From: JAHQVI01 sp050330195
GTDB taxonomy: Bacteria > Pseudomonadota > Alphaproteobacteria > Rhizobiales > Rhodomicrobiaceae
Assembly (NCBI GenBank): GCA_050330195.1
Contig: JBHJOB010000043.1
Coordinates: 3,213 to 67,212 of the forward strand
Direction of reading: 5' to 3'
Length of the DNA: 64,000 nucleotides
Of this stretch, positions 1 through 7,364 are shown piece after piece (position 1 is the first letter of the stretch; each line of letters opens with the position of its first letter). The position numbers and the translations under genes were made by a program. The notes under the pieces are model-generated. The model searched no databases. It saw only the letters and a list, made by a program, of their open reading frames with translations, and was not told where the DNA came from.

Positions 1-495
1 CGCTTCCGCGGAGCTACCCCCAAACATTCCTCCAAGGGCACTGCCGAGCATCATGCCGCCAGCAACGCCCATCGCCGTTTGCGCGGCGCCGGCGAGAAAA
101 CCGCCGCCGCCTGCTTGCGGCTGCATCGGAGGCTGAGGACCGCCACCCGCCGGATTCGCCCGCTGTCCCGCAACGGGAACCATGCCCGGACGGCGCCCGG
201 CGTCGGCAGATCGTCCGCCGCCGAAAAAGCCGCCGAGCATACCTCCTCCATTCGGCTGAGCCTGCTGGCTCGCGGCGGACTGCGCTTCCAGCTCATTGAT
301 CCGCTGCTGCGCCTGCTCAAGCGCATAATTCTGCATGACGATGGTCTGGGCCATCATGTAGGGCGCGCCAGGCTGGTCGCCGATCCGCTGCCTGATAAAG
401 GCGTCGGCTTCGGTATCGCGCGGCCCGGCCTGTTTTTCGGCTTCCGAGAGCCTGGAAAACAGGCCTTCGATCGCTTGACGGTCTTGCTCATTCAT
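1..495 (-). CDS. DUF2076 domain protein (C-terminus cut by window edge)
   Basis: The reading frame runs from an ATG at 495 off the left edge of the window, so the C-terminus is missing; 165 codons are visible. It begins MNEQDRQAIEGLFSRL, the hallmark start of the DUF2076 family, followed by an alpha-helical section ending near residue 75 and a Gly/Pro/Gln/Met-rich low-complexity part with patches such as GGFFGGG and GGMMLGSALGGMFGG. The function of the family is not firmly known. It lies 29 bases downstream of the Bax-inhibitor gene on the same strand and is probably the last gene of the sigma-factor operon. Family call is from recognition of the N-terminus, not from a search. Confidence 0.8.
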   Translation of the reverse strand, partial: MNEQDRQAIEGLFSRLSEAEKQAGPRDTEADAFIRQRIGDQPGAPYMMAQTIVMQNYALEQAQQRINELEAQSAASQQAQPNGGGMLGGFFGGGRSADAGRRPGMVPVAGQRANPAGGGPQPPMQPQAGGGGFLAGAAQTAMGVAGGMMLGSALGGMFGGSSAEA

Positions 496-524
496 CTGTC
501 TGTAATCCTCTTGTTGTGTGGCAG

Positions 525-1247
525 TTATTCACGTTCGCCGGTAAAATTCAGCAGAAGCGTAAAGATGTTGATGAAGTTCAGATACAGCGAGAATGCGCCA
601 AAGACGGCCATCTTCTGCAAGGATTCATGGCCCACGCTCTCGGCATATTCCTCCTTGATGCGCTGTGTGTCCCATGCCGTCAGACCGACAAAGACGAGTA
701 TGCCGATCACGGACACTGCGAATTGCAGGGCCGATGACTGCACGAAAAGATTGACGAGGCTGGCGATGATCACGCCGATCAGGCCCATGATCAGAAACGA
801 ACCGAACTTGGACAGGTCACGCTTCGTCGTATAGCCGTAAAGGCTCATCGTACCGAACATTGCGGCGGCGATGAAGAATGTTCGAGCGATGCTCGCTCCG
901 GTGAAGACAAGGAAGACGGAGGCAAGGGACAGGCCCATGACGCCGCAAAATGCCCAGAACAACGTCTGTGCGCCTGAGGCCGATATTGTCTGCATGCGGA
1001 ACGAAAAGAAAAGCACGAAGGCCAGCGGAGCCAGCATCACGACCCATTTGAGCGGGGTCGTAAAAATCGGCACGTAAAGGGCCGGCGTGTTGCCGACGAC
1101 GAAGGCGACGAGCCCCGTGACGACGAGCCCGAGGCCCATGTAGTTGTAGACGCGCAGCATGTGCTGCCGCAGCCCCTCGTCATAGAGGACGGCGTCGGTA
1201 TGGGCCGTGGCGGATTGCCAGCCCAGGCCGGAGTCGGGTGTGGTCAT
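525..1247 (-). CDS. Bax inhibitor-1/YccA family membrane protein
   Basis: 240 residues, the usual length for the bacterial BI-1/YccA family, with about seven hydrophobic segments from residue 35 to the end and a short soluble N-terminus. Characteristic stretches are YNYMGLGLVVTGLVA near the start, SLYGYTTKRDLSKFG in the middle and GLTAWDTQRIKEEY near residue 190, which is the conserved W-D-T-Q-R motif. Bacterial members are inner-membrane proteins linked to stress tolerance, proton-sensitive calcium leak, or FtsH modulation. It begins 29 bases after the anti-sigma gene and is followed after 29 bases by the DUF2076 gene, so it is probably part of the ECF sigma regulon (inference from spacing). 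Confidence 0.93.
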   Translation of the reverse strand: MTTPDSGLGWQSATAHTDAVLYDEGLRQHMLRVYNYMGLGLVVTGLVAFVVGNTPALYVPIFTTPLKWVVMLAPLAFVLFFSFRMQTISASGAQTLFWAFCGVMGLSLASVFLVFTGASIARTFFIAAAMFGTMSLYGYTTKRDLSKFGSFLIMGLIGVIIASLVNLFVQSSALQFAVSVIGILVFVGLTAWDTQRIKEEYAESVGHESLQKMAVFGAFSLYLNFINIFTLLLNFTGERE

Positions 1248-1276
1248 GTCAGTCTCCAGGATGTTGCAGGTTCAGT

Positions 1277-2050
1277 TCAGTAAAGGGGCGAGGCCAGTTT
1301 TTTTGCGGCCTCCTTCAACAGATTTCCGTCAGCCGCGCCGACGAGAGCATAGGCAGCGTCGCCGATCTGCCAGTAAACGGCGGTGATATCATCGCCGGAA
1401 GTCGCCCTGACAGGCGACACGTCGAAGCTGCCCGGCCGGACAGCAAACAGCGAGAGTGTGCCCAGCCCTTCCGCATCCACCGCCATTTCCAGCGCGGGAC
1501 CGGTGGATGATGGAAAGATCTGGACGTCCAGCACCTTCCAGCTCACCGGGAGAGCGGGCATGCGGATCGAAATCGCGGCGCTGATCTCTTCCGCATCGTA
1601 ATAGGGCTGAAGCGGTTGCGACTGCATCGAGGCGCGAAGCAGCGCTGTCTGGTGCGCGCGCCCGGCTTCATCGACATAGGCAGGCATGCTCGCCGATGCC
1701 GCGCCTGTCCAATTCCCCATTGCCAGAAATTCGACATGCGCCAGCCAGCCGATGGCGATCAGGACGATCGCGGCAGCAATCCGGCGAACCGTCACGAAAA
1801 GCGCATCCCGCGTCAAACCGCGCTCAAGACGGCGCGCGGCGTCGGCCGATTTGAGCGTCACGGCCGGCGTCATCTCGCCCGTGGCAAGACGCAGTTCGTC
1901 GCGGACCCGCAGATCGGCCATGATCCGGGCCGCCAGCTCCGGACTCCGGGCAAGGTGATCTTCTACCGCGATGCGCCGTTCAGGCGAGAGCTGATCGTCA
2001 ATATAGGCGTGCAGGTCGGCCTCGCCGATGGGGTCACCTTGATGAGTCAT
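1277..2050 (-). CDS. Membrane anti-sigma factor
   Basis: 257 residues. Residues 8-45 (ADLHAYIDDQLSPERR and following helix) are the typical N-terminal anti-sigma domain that clamps an ECF sigma factor. No H-x3-C-x2-C zinc motif is visible, so it is a zinc-less type. A single membrane segment lies near residues 86-105 (FVTVRRIAAAIVLIAIGWLA), followed by a periplasmic domain of about 150 residues that could sense the signal. The start overlaps the 3' end of the sigma gene by 17 bases, indicating translational coupling. Inactivating signal and regulon are not visible from the sequence. Confidence 0.88.
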   Translation of the reverse strand: MTHQGDPIGEADLHAYIDDQLSPERRIAVEDHLARSPELAARIMADLRVRDELRLATGEMTPAVTLKSADAARRLERGLTRDALFVTVRRIAAAIVLIAIGWLAHVEFLAMGNWTGAASASMPAYVDEAGRAHQTALLRASMQSQPLQPYYDAEEISAAISIRMPALPVSWKVLDVQIFPSSTGPALEMAVDAEGLGTLSLFAVRPGSFDVSPVRATSGDDITAVYWQIGDAAYALVGAADGNLLKEAAKKLASPLY

Positions 2051-2603
2051 CGGTCCCTCCCACGATCTTGAGCGGCGGCATTTGCGGTGCGGCCGGGCTT
2101 TCCACCGCAGCAGCAGGCGCGTCTTCCAGCGCCCGCAGAGTGGCGCGAGCCCGTCCCAGCCGAGACATCAGCGTTCCGACCGGTATGCCGAGCATGGTTG
2201 CAGCCTCCTGATAGGAAAGCCCCTCGATCGCAATCAGGTGAATCGCTGTTCGCTGATCTTCGGGCAGCGCCATGAAACGCTGTCGGAGCTGTGCGAGCCG
2301 GAGCTGATGGTCCTGGGGCGGCTCCTGATGAGCCTGTGCGGAGATGGCTGCTGCGAGGGCGAGGTGAGCCCGCTCGGTTTGCCGTCTGCGCTGTCCGTCG
2401 ATATAACAATTGTGAACAATGGAAAGCAGCCACGGCTTCAGCGCCGCGTCCTTGCGGAATGTCGAACGCCGTTCATAGGCTCGCAGCAGCGCCTCCTGAA
2501 CGAGCTCTTCCGTATCCTCCCGATTGCGCGTCAGGACGTGCCCATAGCGCATGAGCGCGGGCAACTCGGCCATGACGTCGAAGCGGGCGTTCCTGGATTT
2601 CAT
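2034..2603 (-). CDS. ECF-type RNA polymerase sigma factor
   Basis: 189 residues from the ATG at 2603. Region 2 is at residues 5-75 (RNREDTEELVQEALLRAYER, then KPWLLSIVHNCYIDGQRRR) and region 4 at about 105-160 (LPEDQRTAIHLIAIEGLSYQ, then GIPVGTLMSRLGRARATLR). Size and absence of region 3 fit an ECF sigma factor. No Shine-Dalgarno sequence precedes the ATG, but a plausible ECF promoter ends just before it (see that entry). A longer reading frame to 2645 exists but would place the promoter inside the gene. The downstream partner is the overlapping anti-sigma gene. Confidence 0.93.
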   Translation of the reverse strand: MKSRNARFDVMAELPALMRYGHVLTRNREDTEELVQEALLRAYERRSTFRKDAALKPWLLSIVHNCYIDGQRRRQTERAHLALAAAISAQAHQEPPQDHQLRLAQLRQRFMALPEDQRTAIHLIAIEGLSYQEAATMLGIPVGTLMSRLGRARATLRALEDAPAAAVESPAAPQMPPLKIVGGTDDSSR

Positions 2604-2609
2604 ACCGAG

Positions 2610-2637
2610 TATACGAGTGCCGCGCCGATTTAATCCC
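2610..2637 (-). promoter_or_regulatory. Putative autoregulatory ECF promoter of the sigma operon
   Basis: On the minus strand, GGGATT (2637-2632) and CGTATA (2615-2610) are separated by 16 bases. This -35/-10 style is common for ECF promoters of alphaproteobacteria. The -10 ends six bases before the sigma-factor ATG at 2603, so a start about seven bases downstream would give a nearly leaderless mRNA. Motif match by eye only. Confidence 0.45.
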
Positions 2638-2765
2638 GAAGCCACGAAATTTTTCCGCGACCGGCGTCAGCGGCGCTCATGCGACCTGCCGGCGAGGTCT
2701 CGTCGTCAACGGTCCTCGCCGCGCGCCGTCGTCAGGCGACCCGAAGTTGGATGTTTGGCCGCTTC

Positions 2766-2817
2766 CAGGATCAGGATCATTTCCCATCGAAACGATCCTT
2801 TATCGGATCTCGCTCTA
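2766..2817 (-). repeat. Dispersed palindromic element, copy A (short)
   Basis: Shortest of five copies of an intergenic element that starts TAGAGCGAGATCCGATAAA and ends in an inverted repeat around AGGATC(A/G)TTTC / GAAACGATCCT. The central part seen in copies B, C and E is missing. Its first three bases (2817-2815, TAG) are the stop codon of the EF-hand lipoprotein gene. Confidence 0.75.
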
Positions 2818-3336
2818 ATAGCCGCCGGTACTACCGCCTGACCCCGGCCCGCGATTCGAATCGGCCACTGGATTCGTTGCAATTGCCCTCCTGTCAGGCC
2901 TTGTCGCCGGGGCGGACAGATTGCGCGCCGTCTGCAGCTCAAGCGCGGTAAGCTGGCAATCCTTGTCCTTGTCGGCATGGACAAAAGCCGGATTGGGCCG
3001 CTCGACAAATTCGGCCTTGGTGATCTTGCCATCGCCATCGGCGTCAAAATAGTTGAACGGCGTCACCAGAAATGTCCGGTCGACCGCGCCCAGCGAGGCG
3101 TAATCGCTTTCGGAAAGCGCGCCAGCATTCGACTTGTCTGCCCGCGCGAACAGTTCGGCGGCCGCGGCGCGCCACTCATCGCAAGTCACCACGCCGTCCT
3201 GATTCTTGTCATAGCTGCCGATGCCGCCGAGAAAACTCTTCTCGGAAACCGAAAGCTGCGGTCCGCTCGATGCGCAGCCTGCGATCAGACCGGCGGTCAA
3301 GAGACAGATGGTGGATCGGATTGCCAGTGTGAACAA
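2815..3336 (-). CDS. EF-hand calcium-binding lipoprotein
   Basis: 173 residues. A lipoprotein signal peptide with lipobox LIAGC ends at residue 21. At least three EF-hand loops follow: DKNQDGVVTCDE (about 43-54), DADGDGKITKAE (about 99-110) and DKDKDCQLTALE (about 122-133). A fourth degenerate loop, DKSNAGALSESD, lies between the first two. The mature protein is expected in the periplasm, anchored to a membrane. The start is a TTG, preceded at eight bases by a strong GGGGAGG ribosome site. The C-terminus is Gly/Ser-rich and stops at a TAG supplied by the dispersed repeat. Specific function unknown. Confidence 0.85.
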   Translation of the reverse strand: MFTLAIRSTICLLTAGLIAGCASSGPQLSVSEKSFLGGIGSYDKNQDGVVTCDEWRAAAAELFARADKSNAGALSESDYASLGAVDRTFLVTPFNYFDADGDGKITKAEFVERPNPAFVHADKDKDCQLTALELQTARNLSAPATRPDRRAIATNPVADSNRGPGSGGSTGGY

Positions 3337-3600
3337 AGCTTAGCCTCCCCCTTGGCTTAATGCTCCTGCAAGGAAACCGCACAACAATCCGGACGGGCTC
3401 CGGAGGGTCCATAGCAGCGGGAAAAGGCATTTCTGGGACGGAAGCATTTGCCGGACGGCGCTCGTCTGGACGCTGTGCCCAATATCCGTGAGCAAAGCGT
3501 GCGAAGTGGCGCGCTGATCTGCTGTCGGATTCCTTATGACCAATGCGGATAGAGACATTATGTGCGTTGCACAATCTGTTCGCATGCGCAAAATAGGCTC

Positions 3601-4188
3601 ATGGTCGCCAAGACGCTCTCAATTCTGGTCATTGATGAAAATCGTGCCCGCGCATCGATCATCGAATCGGGACTACGCGAGGAGGGGCACGAGGTCACGG
3701 TATTGACCGACGTCTCCGGTGTCGCCCGCCAGATCGCTGACGCCGATCCCGACGTTATCGTCATCAATCTGGGCAATCCCAACCGCGACATGCTGGAAAA
3801 CATGTTCCAGCTGACCCGCGCGGTGAAGCGGCCGACCGCGATGTTCGTCGATAGCTCCGACAAGGCGGCCATCGAAGCCGCGATCGATGCGGGCGTCTCG
3901 GCCTACATCGTCGATGGGCTGCGCAAGGAGCGCGTCCGCCCGATCCTAGATATGGCCATAAGCCGCTTCAATGCATTTTCGCGAATGGAGCGCGAACTTG
4001 AGGAAGCCCGCAACGAGTTGCAGGGACGCAAGATCATCGACAAGGCCAAGGGCATTCTCATGCGGTCGAAAGGGTTGAGCGAAGAAGCTGCCTATCAGCT
4101 CTTGCGCAAGACGGCGATGAACCAGAACCGCAAAATCACGGAAATTGCGCAAAGTCTCGTGACCGCGGCGCAGTTGCTGGAGTCATGA
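3601..4188 (+). CDS. nasT: NasT-type ANTAR response regulator (antiterminator)
   Basis: 195 residues. Residues 5-120 form a receiver-like domain (LSILVIDENRARASIIESGL) and residues 130-192 an ANTAR RNA-binding domain, with the signature KIIDKAKGILMRSKGLSEEA. In NasS/NasT systems NasT binds paired hairpins in the leader RNA of nitrate genes and prevents termination. NasS sequesters NasT when nitrate is absent. Matching hairpins are present before nrtA in this window. The gene overlaps nasS by four bases (ATGA). The ATG at 3601 was chosen because it starts at the receiver domain; an in-frame GTG at 3562 is the alternative, and neither has a strong ribosome site. Confidence 0.93.
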   Translation: MVAKTLSILVIDENRARASIIESGLREEGHEVTVLTDVSGVARQIADADPDVIVINLGNPNRDMLENMFQLTRAVKRPTAMFVDSSDKAAIEAAIDAGVSAYIVDGLRKERVRPILDMAISRFNAFSRMERELEEARNELQGRKIIDKAKGILMRSKGLSEEAAYQLLRKTAMNQNRKITEIAQSLVTAAQLLES

Positions 4189-5432
4189 GGAACCAAACAA
4201 TGGCAGATCGCGGGTTACGAACGGTCGTCGCTGGCTTCCTGCCGCTGGTCGATGCCGCGTTGCTCATTGCGGCCAGGGAAAAAGGCTTTGCCGAAGCGGA
4301 GGGGATCGCACTCCAGCTCGTTCGCGAGACCTCGTGGGCCAATATCCGCGACCGGATGGCCGTCGGACATTTCCACTGCGCGCACATGCTCGCGCCAATG
4401 CCGATTGCAGCAAGGCTCGGGCTGAGCCCCATGCCGCTGGACATCATAGCTCCGATGGCGTTGGGTCTTGGCGGAAACGCGGTGACCGTCTCCAATGCGC
4501 TCCATGAGCAAATGAAAGCAGCCGGCGGTCTCTCCGGGATTGACGCCAGGGTGGCCGGAGCCGCGCTTGCCCAGGCAATCGCGGGGCGAAGCGGCCCGAG
4601 GCCGGTCTTTGCGGTCGTGCATCCGCATTCGGCGCATAATTACGACCTGCGCTATTGGCTTCATGCCAGTGGGGTCGATCCTGACCGTGATGTCGAGATC
4701 GTCATCCTTCCGCCGCCTTTCCTGCCGGATGCGCTCGCCAGCGGCCGTATTGACGGCTTTTGTGTGGGCGAGCCCTGGAACACCATTGCGGCACGGGACG
4801 GGCGGGGCGTCATCATCACCAGCAAATCCGCGATCTGGCGGTCGAGCCCGGAAAAGGTGCTCGGTGTCGAAGCGGCCTTTGCGGCAAGGGAACCGGCGCT
4901 TCTGGAGGCCCTGATACGCGCAATCTACCATGCCGCCGAGTGGTGTGCGAAGCCGGACAATCTGGACGAACTTGCGGAAATGCTTGCCCGGCCGGACTAT
5001 ATCGACCTGCCCCCGGAAGCTCTCTTGCCTGCTCTGTCGGGGCGCATCGCGCTCGGCAACGGGCAAATCGTCGTCGACCCGGATTTCTTCATACCCTTCG
5101 CGCGAGCCGCAACCTTTCCATGGAAAAGTCATGCGGCATGGTTCTTTTCGCAGATGGTGCGGTCGGGGCAGACCGTTTGGAGGCCGGAAGACGCCAGGAG
5201 TGCGATGGAGGTTTACCGGCCCGATCTCTGTCGCCGCGCGCTTTCGGGGCTGAAAGTCCCATTGCCGAGCGCAAGCTCGAAGGTGGAGGGGGCGCTCTCT
5301 GAAACGCGCCAGGTGAGCACGGTCGACGGAGAACTTTGGCTCGGTCCGGACGGCTTTTTCGACCGGCAGATTTTCGATCCCGACAAGCTGGAAGACTACG
5401 TTGCCCGCCAGCTCAAAGGTGAGACGCTTTAG
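4185..5432 (+). CDS. nasS: NasS nitrate sensor (NrtA/CmpA-like, cytoplasmic)
   Basis: 415 residues, homologous in outline to the periplasmic nitrate-binding protein NrtA encoded downstream: both contain the H(S/T)HNY(D/E)LRYWL motif and the GxxxGxCVGEPWN motif. Unlike NrtA it has no signal peptide, as expected for NasS, which binds nitrate or nitrite in the cytoplasm and then releases NasT. It overlaps nasT by ATGA, so the two are translationally coupled in the stoichiometric pair seen in other bacteria. The following 359 bases contain the regulated leader of nrtA. Confidence 0.92.
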   Translation: MRNQTMADRGLRTVVAGFLPLVDAALLIAAREKGFAEAEGIALQLVRETSWANIRDRMAVGHFHCAHMLAPMPIAARLGLSPMPLDIIAPMALGLGGNAVTVSNALHEQMKAAGGLSGIDARVAGAALAQAIAGRSGPRPVFAVVHPHSAHNYDLRYWLHASGVDPDRDVEIVILPPPFLPDALASGRIDGFCVGEPWNTIAARDGRGVIITSKSAIWRSSPEKVLGVEAAFAAREPALLEALIRAIYHAAEWCAKPDNLDELAEMLARPDYIDLPPEALLPALSGRIALGNGQIVVDPDFFIPFARAATFPWKSHAAWFFSQMVRSGQTVWRPEDARSAMEVYRPDLCRRALSGLKVPLPSASSKVEGALSETRQVSTVDGELWLGPDGFFDRQIFDPDKLEDYVARQLKGETL

Positions 5433-5578
5433 CGACGTCCGCGTCTATTGCGGCGCACAAAAAACGTCCAACGCGCAAATGCTTTATGCACGAAGGCGAC
5501 AGGCGGGCGCGCTTACCGAAAATTACCATTCTGCTTAACTGACTGAAATCCTTCCCTGAATTTGGTCACCTCTGAAAC

Positions 5579-5594
5579 TGGCACGCTTTCTGCA
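5579..5594 (+). promoter_or_regulatory. Sigma-54 promoter of the nitrate assimilation operon
   Basis: TGGCACGCTTTCTGCA matches the -24/-12 consensus, with GG (5580-5581) and GC (5592-5593) exactly ten bases apart. Transcription should start near 5604-5606 and then run through the ANTAR hairpins and terminator. No convincing NtrC dyad was found by eye between 5433 and 5578; a TGCAC half-site lies near 5487. Nitrogen control through NtrC/RpoN is inferred. Confidence 0.75.
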
Positions 5595-5604
5595 CTAGCG
5601 GATG

Positions 5605-5791
5605 GTGAGCTTGAGGGGCGGTGTCCGAAATTCATTGTCCTGAAAGCAAAGGAAATTGCGTCCAGCGCCGGGCGCTTCAGGCAAAGCCGCCGAACCAACC
5701 TTGTTCCCGATCACGGGTGCATTGCGGGTTTGGCGGCTTTTTTGTTTGTCCCGGCGCGACAGAGCCGGGCCGAGAAACAGGAGAGCAGACA
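5605..5791 (+). promoter_or_regulatory. ANTAR-target leader RNA with attenuator, upstream of nrtA
   Basis: The leader contains two hairpins with six-base loops in which base 1 is A and base 4 is G, the recognised ANTAR-binding signature. P1 has stem TCCT/AGGA closed by a G-A pair, loop AAAGCA at 5643-5648. P2 has stem GCGTCC/GGGCGC, loop AGCGCC at 5664-5669. Seven bases later an intrinsic terminator begins. NasT bound to P1/P2 would let polymerase read into nrtA when nitrate is sensed. The ribosome site AGGAGAG precedes the nrtA ATG at 5792. Confidence 0.85.
5683..5743 (+). terminator. Regulated intrinsic terminator in the nrtA leader
   Basis: The left arm AAAGCCGCCGAACC (5683-5696) pairs with GGTTTGGCGGCTTT (5727-5740, one G-U) and is followed directly by T residues (six in 5738-5743). 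The loop contains a small CCCG/CGGG hairpin. Position after the two ANTAR hairpins identifies it as the attenuator. Confidence 0.85.
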
Positions 5792-7192
5792 ATGCAGTTG
5801 TTCAGACTTACCCGCCGTACTTTACTCGCGGCAGGGGTTGCGCTCACCGCCGCCTCTGCCGTTCCCGGATCAGGTCAGGCCGAAATGCTGATCCCCGAAA
5901 AGGCGGAGCTGAAATTCGGCTTCATCAAACTGACCGACATGGCCCCGCTCGCCATCGCCAAGGAGCTGCACTATTTCGAGGATGAGGGGCTCTACGTCAC
6001 GCTCGAAGCGCAGGCAAACTGGAAAGTGTTGCTCGACCGGACGATCACCGGCGAACTCGATGGCGCGCATATGCTCGCCGGTCAGCCCCTCGCCGCAACT
6101 ATCGGCTTCGGCACCAAGGCGCATATCGTGACGCCCTTCTCGATGGACCTGAACGGCAACGGCATCACGGTTTCCAACGAGGTCTGGGAACTGATGAAGC
6201 CGCATCTGGAGATGCAGCCGGATGGCAAGCCGGTCCATCCGATCAAGGCGGATGCGCTGAAGCCCGTCATCGAGAAATTCCGCGCCGACGGCAAGACCTT
6301 TAATATGGGCATGGTCTTCCCGGTCTCGACGCATAATTATGAGTTGCGCTACTGGCTCGCCTCGGGCGGCATTCATCCAGGCTTCTATTCAAAGACGGAC
6401 ATCTCCGGCCAGATCCAGGCGGACGCGCTGCTTTCGGTGACACCGCCGCCACAGATGCCCGCGACGCTGGAAGCTGGCACCATTCATGGCTATTGCGTCG
6501 GCGAACCGTGGAACCAACAGGCGGTTTTCAAGGGAATAGGCGTTCCGGTCATCACCGATTACGAGATCTGGAAGAACAATCCCGAAAAAGTCTTTGGACT
6601 GACGAAAGAGTTCACGGAAAAATATCCGCAGACGACGCTCGCCATCGTCAAGGCGCTGACGCGCGCAGCGATCTGGCTCGACGAGAACGATAACGCCAAT
6701 CGCGAGAAGGCGGTCGAGATCCTGGCCAAGTCCGAATATGTCGGCGCCGATGCCGAGGTTATCGCCAATTCCATGACCGGCACCTTCGAATATGAGAAGG
6801 GCGACAAGCGCGAGGTTCCCGACTTCAACGTGTTCTTCCGTTACAACGCGACCTATCCCTATTACTCCGACGCTATCTGGTATCTGACCCAGATGCGCCG
6901 CTGGGGCCAGATCACCGAGCACAAATCCGATGAGTGGTATCACGAGACGGCGAAGTCTGTGTACCTGCCGGACATCTATCTGAAGGCCGCGCGGATGCTG
7001 GTCGAGGAAGGCCACGCCACGGAAGCCGACTTCCCGTTCGACACGGACGGCTATCGCGATCCAACGCCTGCGGAGGATTTTATCGACGGCATCCCCTATG
7101 ACGGTCGCCAGCCCAACGCCTATATCGACGCGCTCCCGATCGGGTTGAAATCCAGGCAGGTCATCGAAGGCAACCAGGTCGCCGGTGGCTAG
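5792..7192 (+). CDS. nrtA: Nitrate ABC transporter, periplasmic binding protein
   Basis: 466 residues. The N-terminus LTRRTLLAAGVALTAASA is a twin-arginine-like signal peptide with cleavage expected after about residue 30. The mature part is a CmpA/NrtA-type binding protein: KFGFIKLTDMAPLAIAKE near its start, STHNYELRYWLASGG in the middle and GYCVGEPWNQQ after it. It delivers nitrate (or nitrite) to the NrtB permease. The ATG at 5792 has AGGAGAG upstream; an upstream in-frame ATG at 5621 lies inside the leader RNA and is rejected. It is the first gene after the ANTAR attenuator, and a paired palindrome separates it from nrtB. Confidence 0.94.
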   Translation: MQLFRLTRRTLLAAGVALTAASAVPGSGQAEMLIPEKAELKFGFIKLTDMAPLAIAKELHYFEDEGLYVTLEAQANWKVLLDRTITGELDGAHMLAGQPLAATIGFGTKAHIVTPFSMDLNGNGITVSNEVWELMKPHLEMQPDGKPVHPIKADALKPVIEKFRADGKTFNMGMVFPVSTHNYELRYWLASGGIHPGFYSKTDISGQIQADALLSVTPPPQMPATLEAGTIHGYCVGEPWNQQAVFKGIGVPVITDYEIWKNNPEKVFGLTKEFTEKYPQTTLAIVKALTRAAIWLDENDNANREKAVEILAKSEYVGADAEVIANSMTGTFEYEKGDKREVPDFNVFFRYNATYPYYSDAIWYLTQMRRWGQITEHKSDEWYHETAKSVYLPDIYLKAARMLVEEGHATEADFPFDTDGYRDPTPAEDFIDGIPYDGRQPNAYIDALPIGLKSRQVIEGNQVAGG

Positions 7193-7215
7193 GCAAAGGA
7201 GCCTGCGTTTATCGA

Positions 7216-7326
7216 CCCCTCTCCCATGGGGAGAGGGTCGGGGTGAGGGGATATTGAGCAAGACACCGGACTCTGCATCCCCTCACCCGGCGCCGACGCG
7301 CCGACCTCTCCCCATGGGAGAGGGAT
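7216..7326 (+). repeat. Paired palindromic repeat between nrtA and nrtB
   Basis: Two arms, each with an inner palindrome around CTCCC(C)ATGGGGAG, are reverse complements of each other (CCCCTCTCCCATGGGGAG... and ...CTCCCCATGGGAGAGGG). The whole unit could form a long branched hairpin. A second copy lies at 13176-13284. It may stabilise upstream mRNA or attenuate downstream expression; no ORF inside. Confidence 0.8.
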
Positions 7327-7364
7327 AGAAAGAAGCAGACATCCCACACTCAAGGAATGTGATC

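Noticed and set aside
5621..5791. N-terminal extension of nrtA from an ATG at 5621
   Set aside because: It would encode the ANTAR hairpins and terminator as protein and place 57 residues before the signal peptide.
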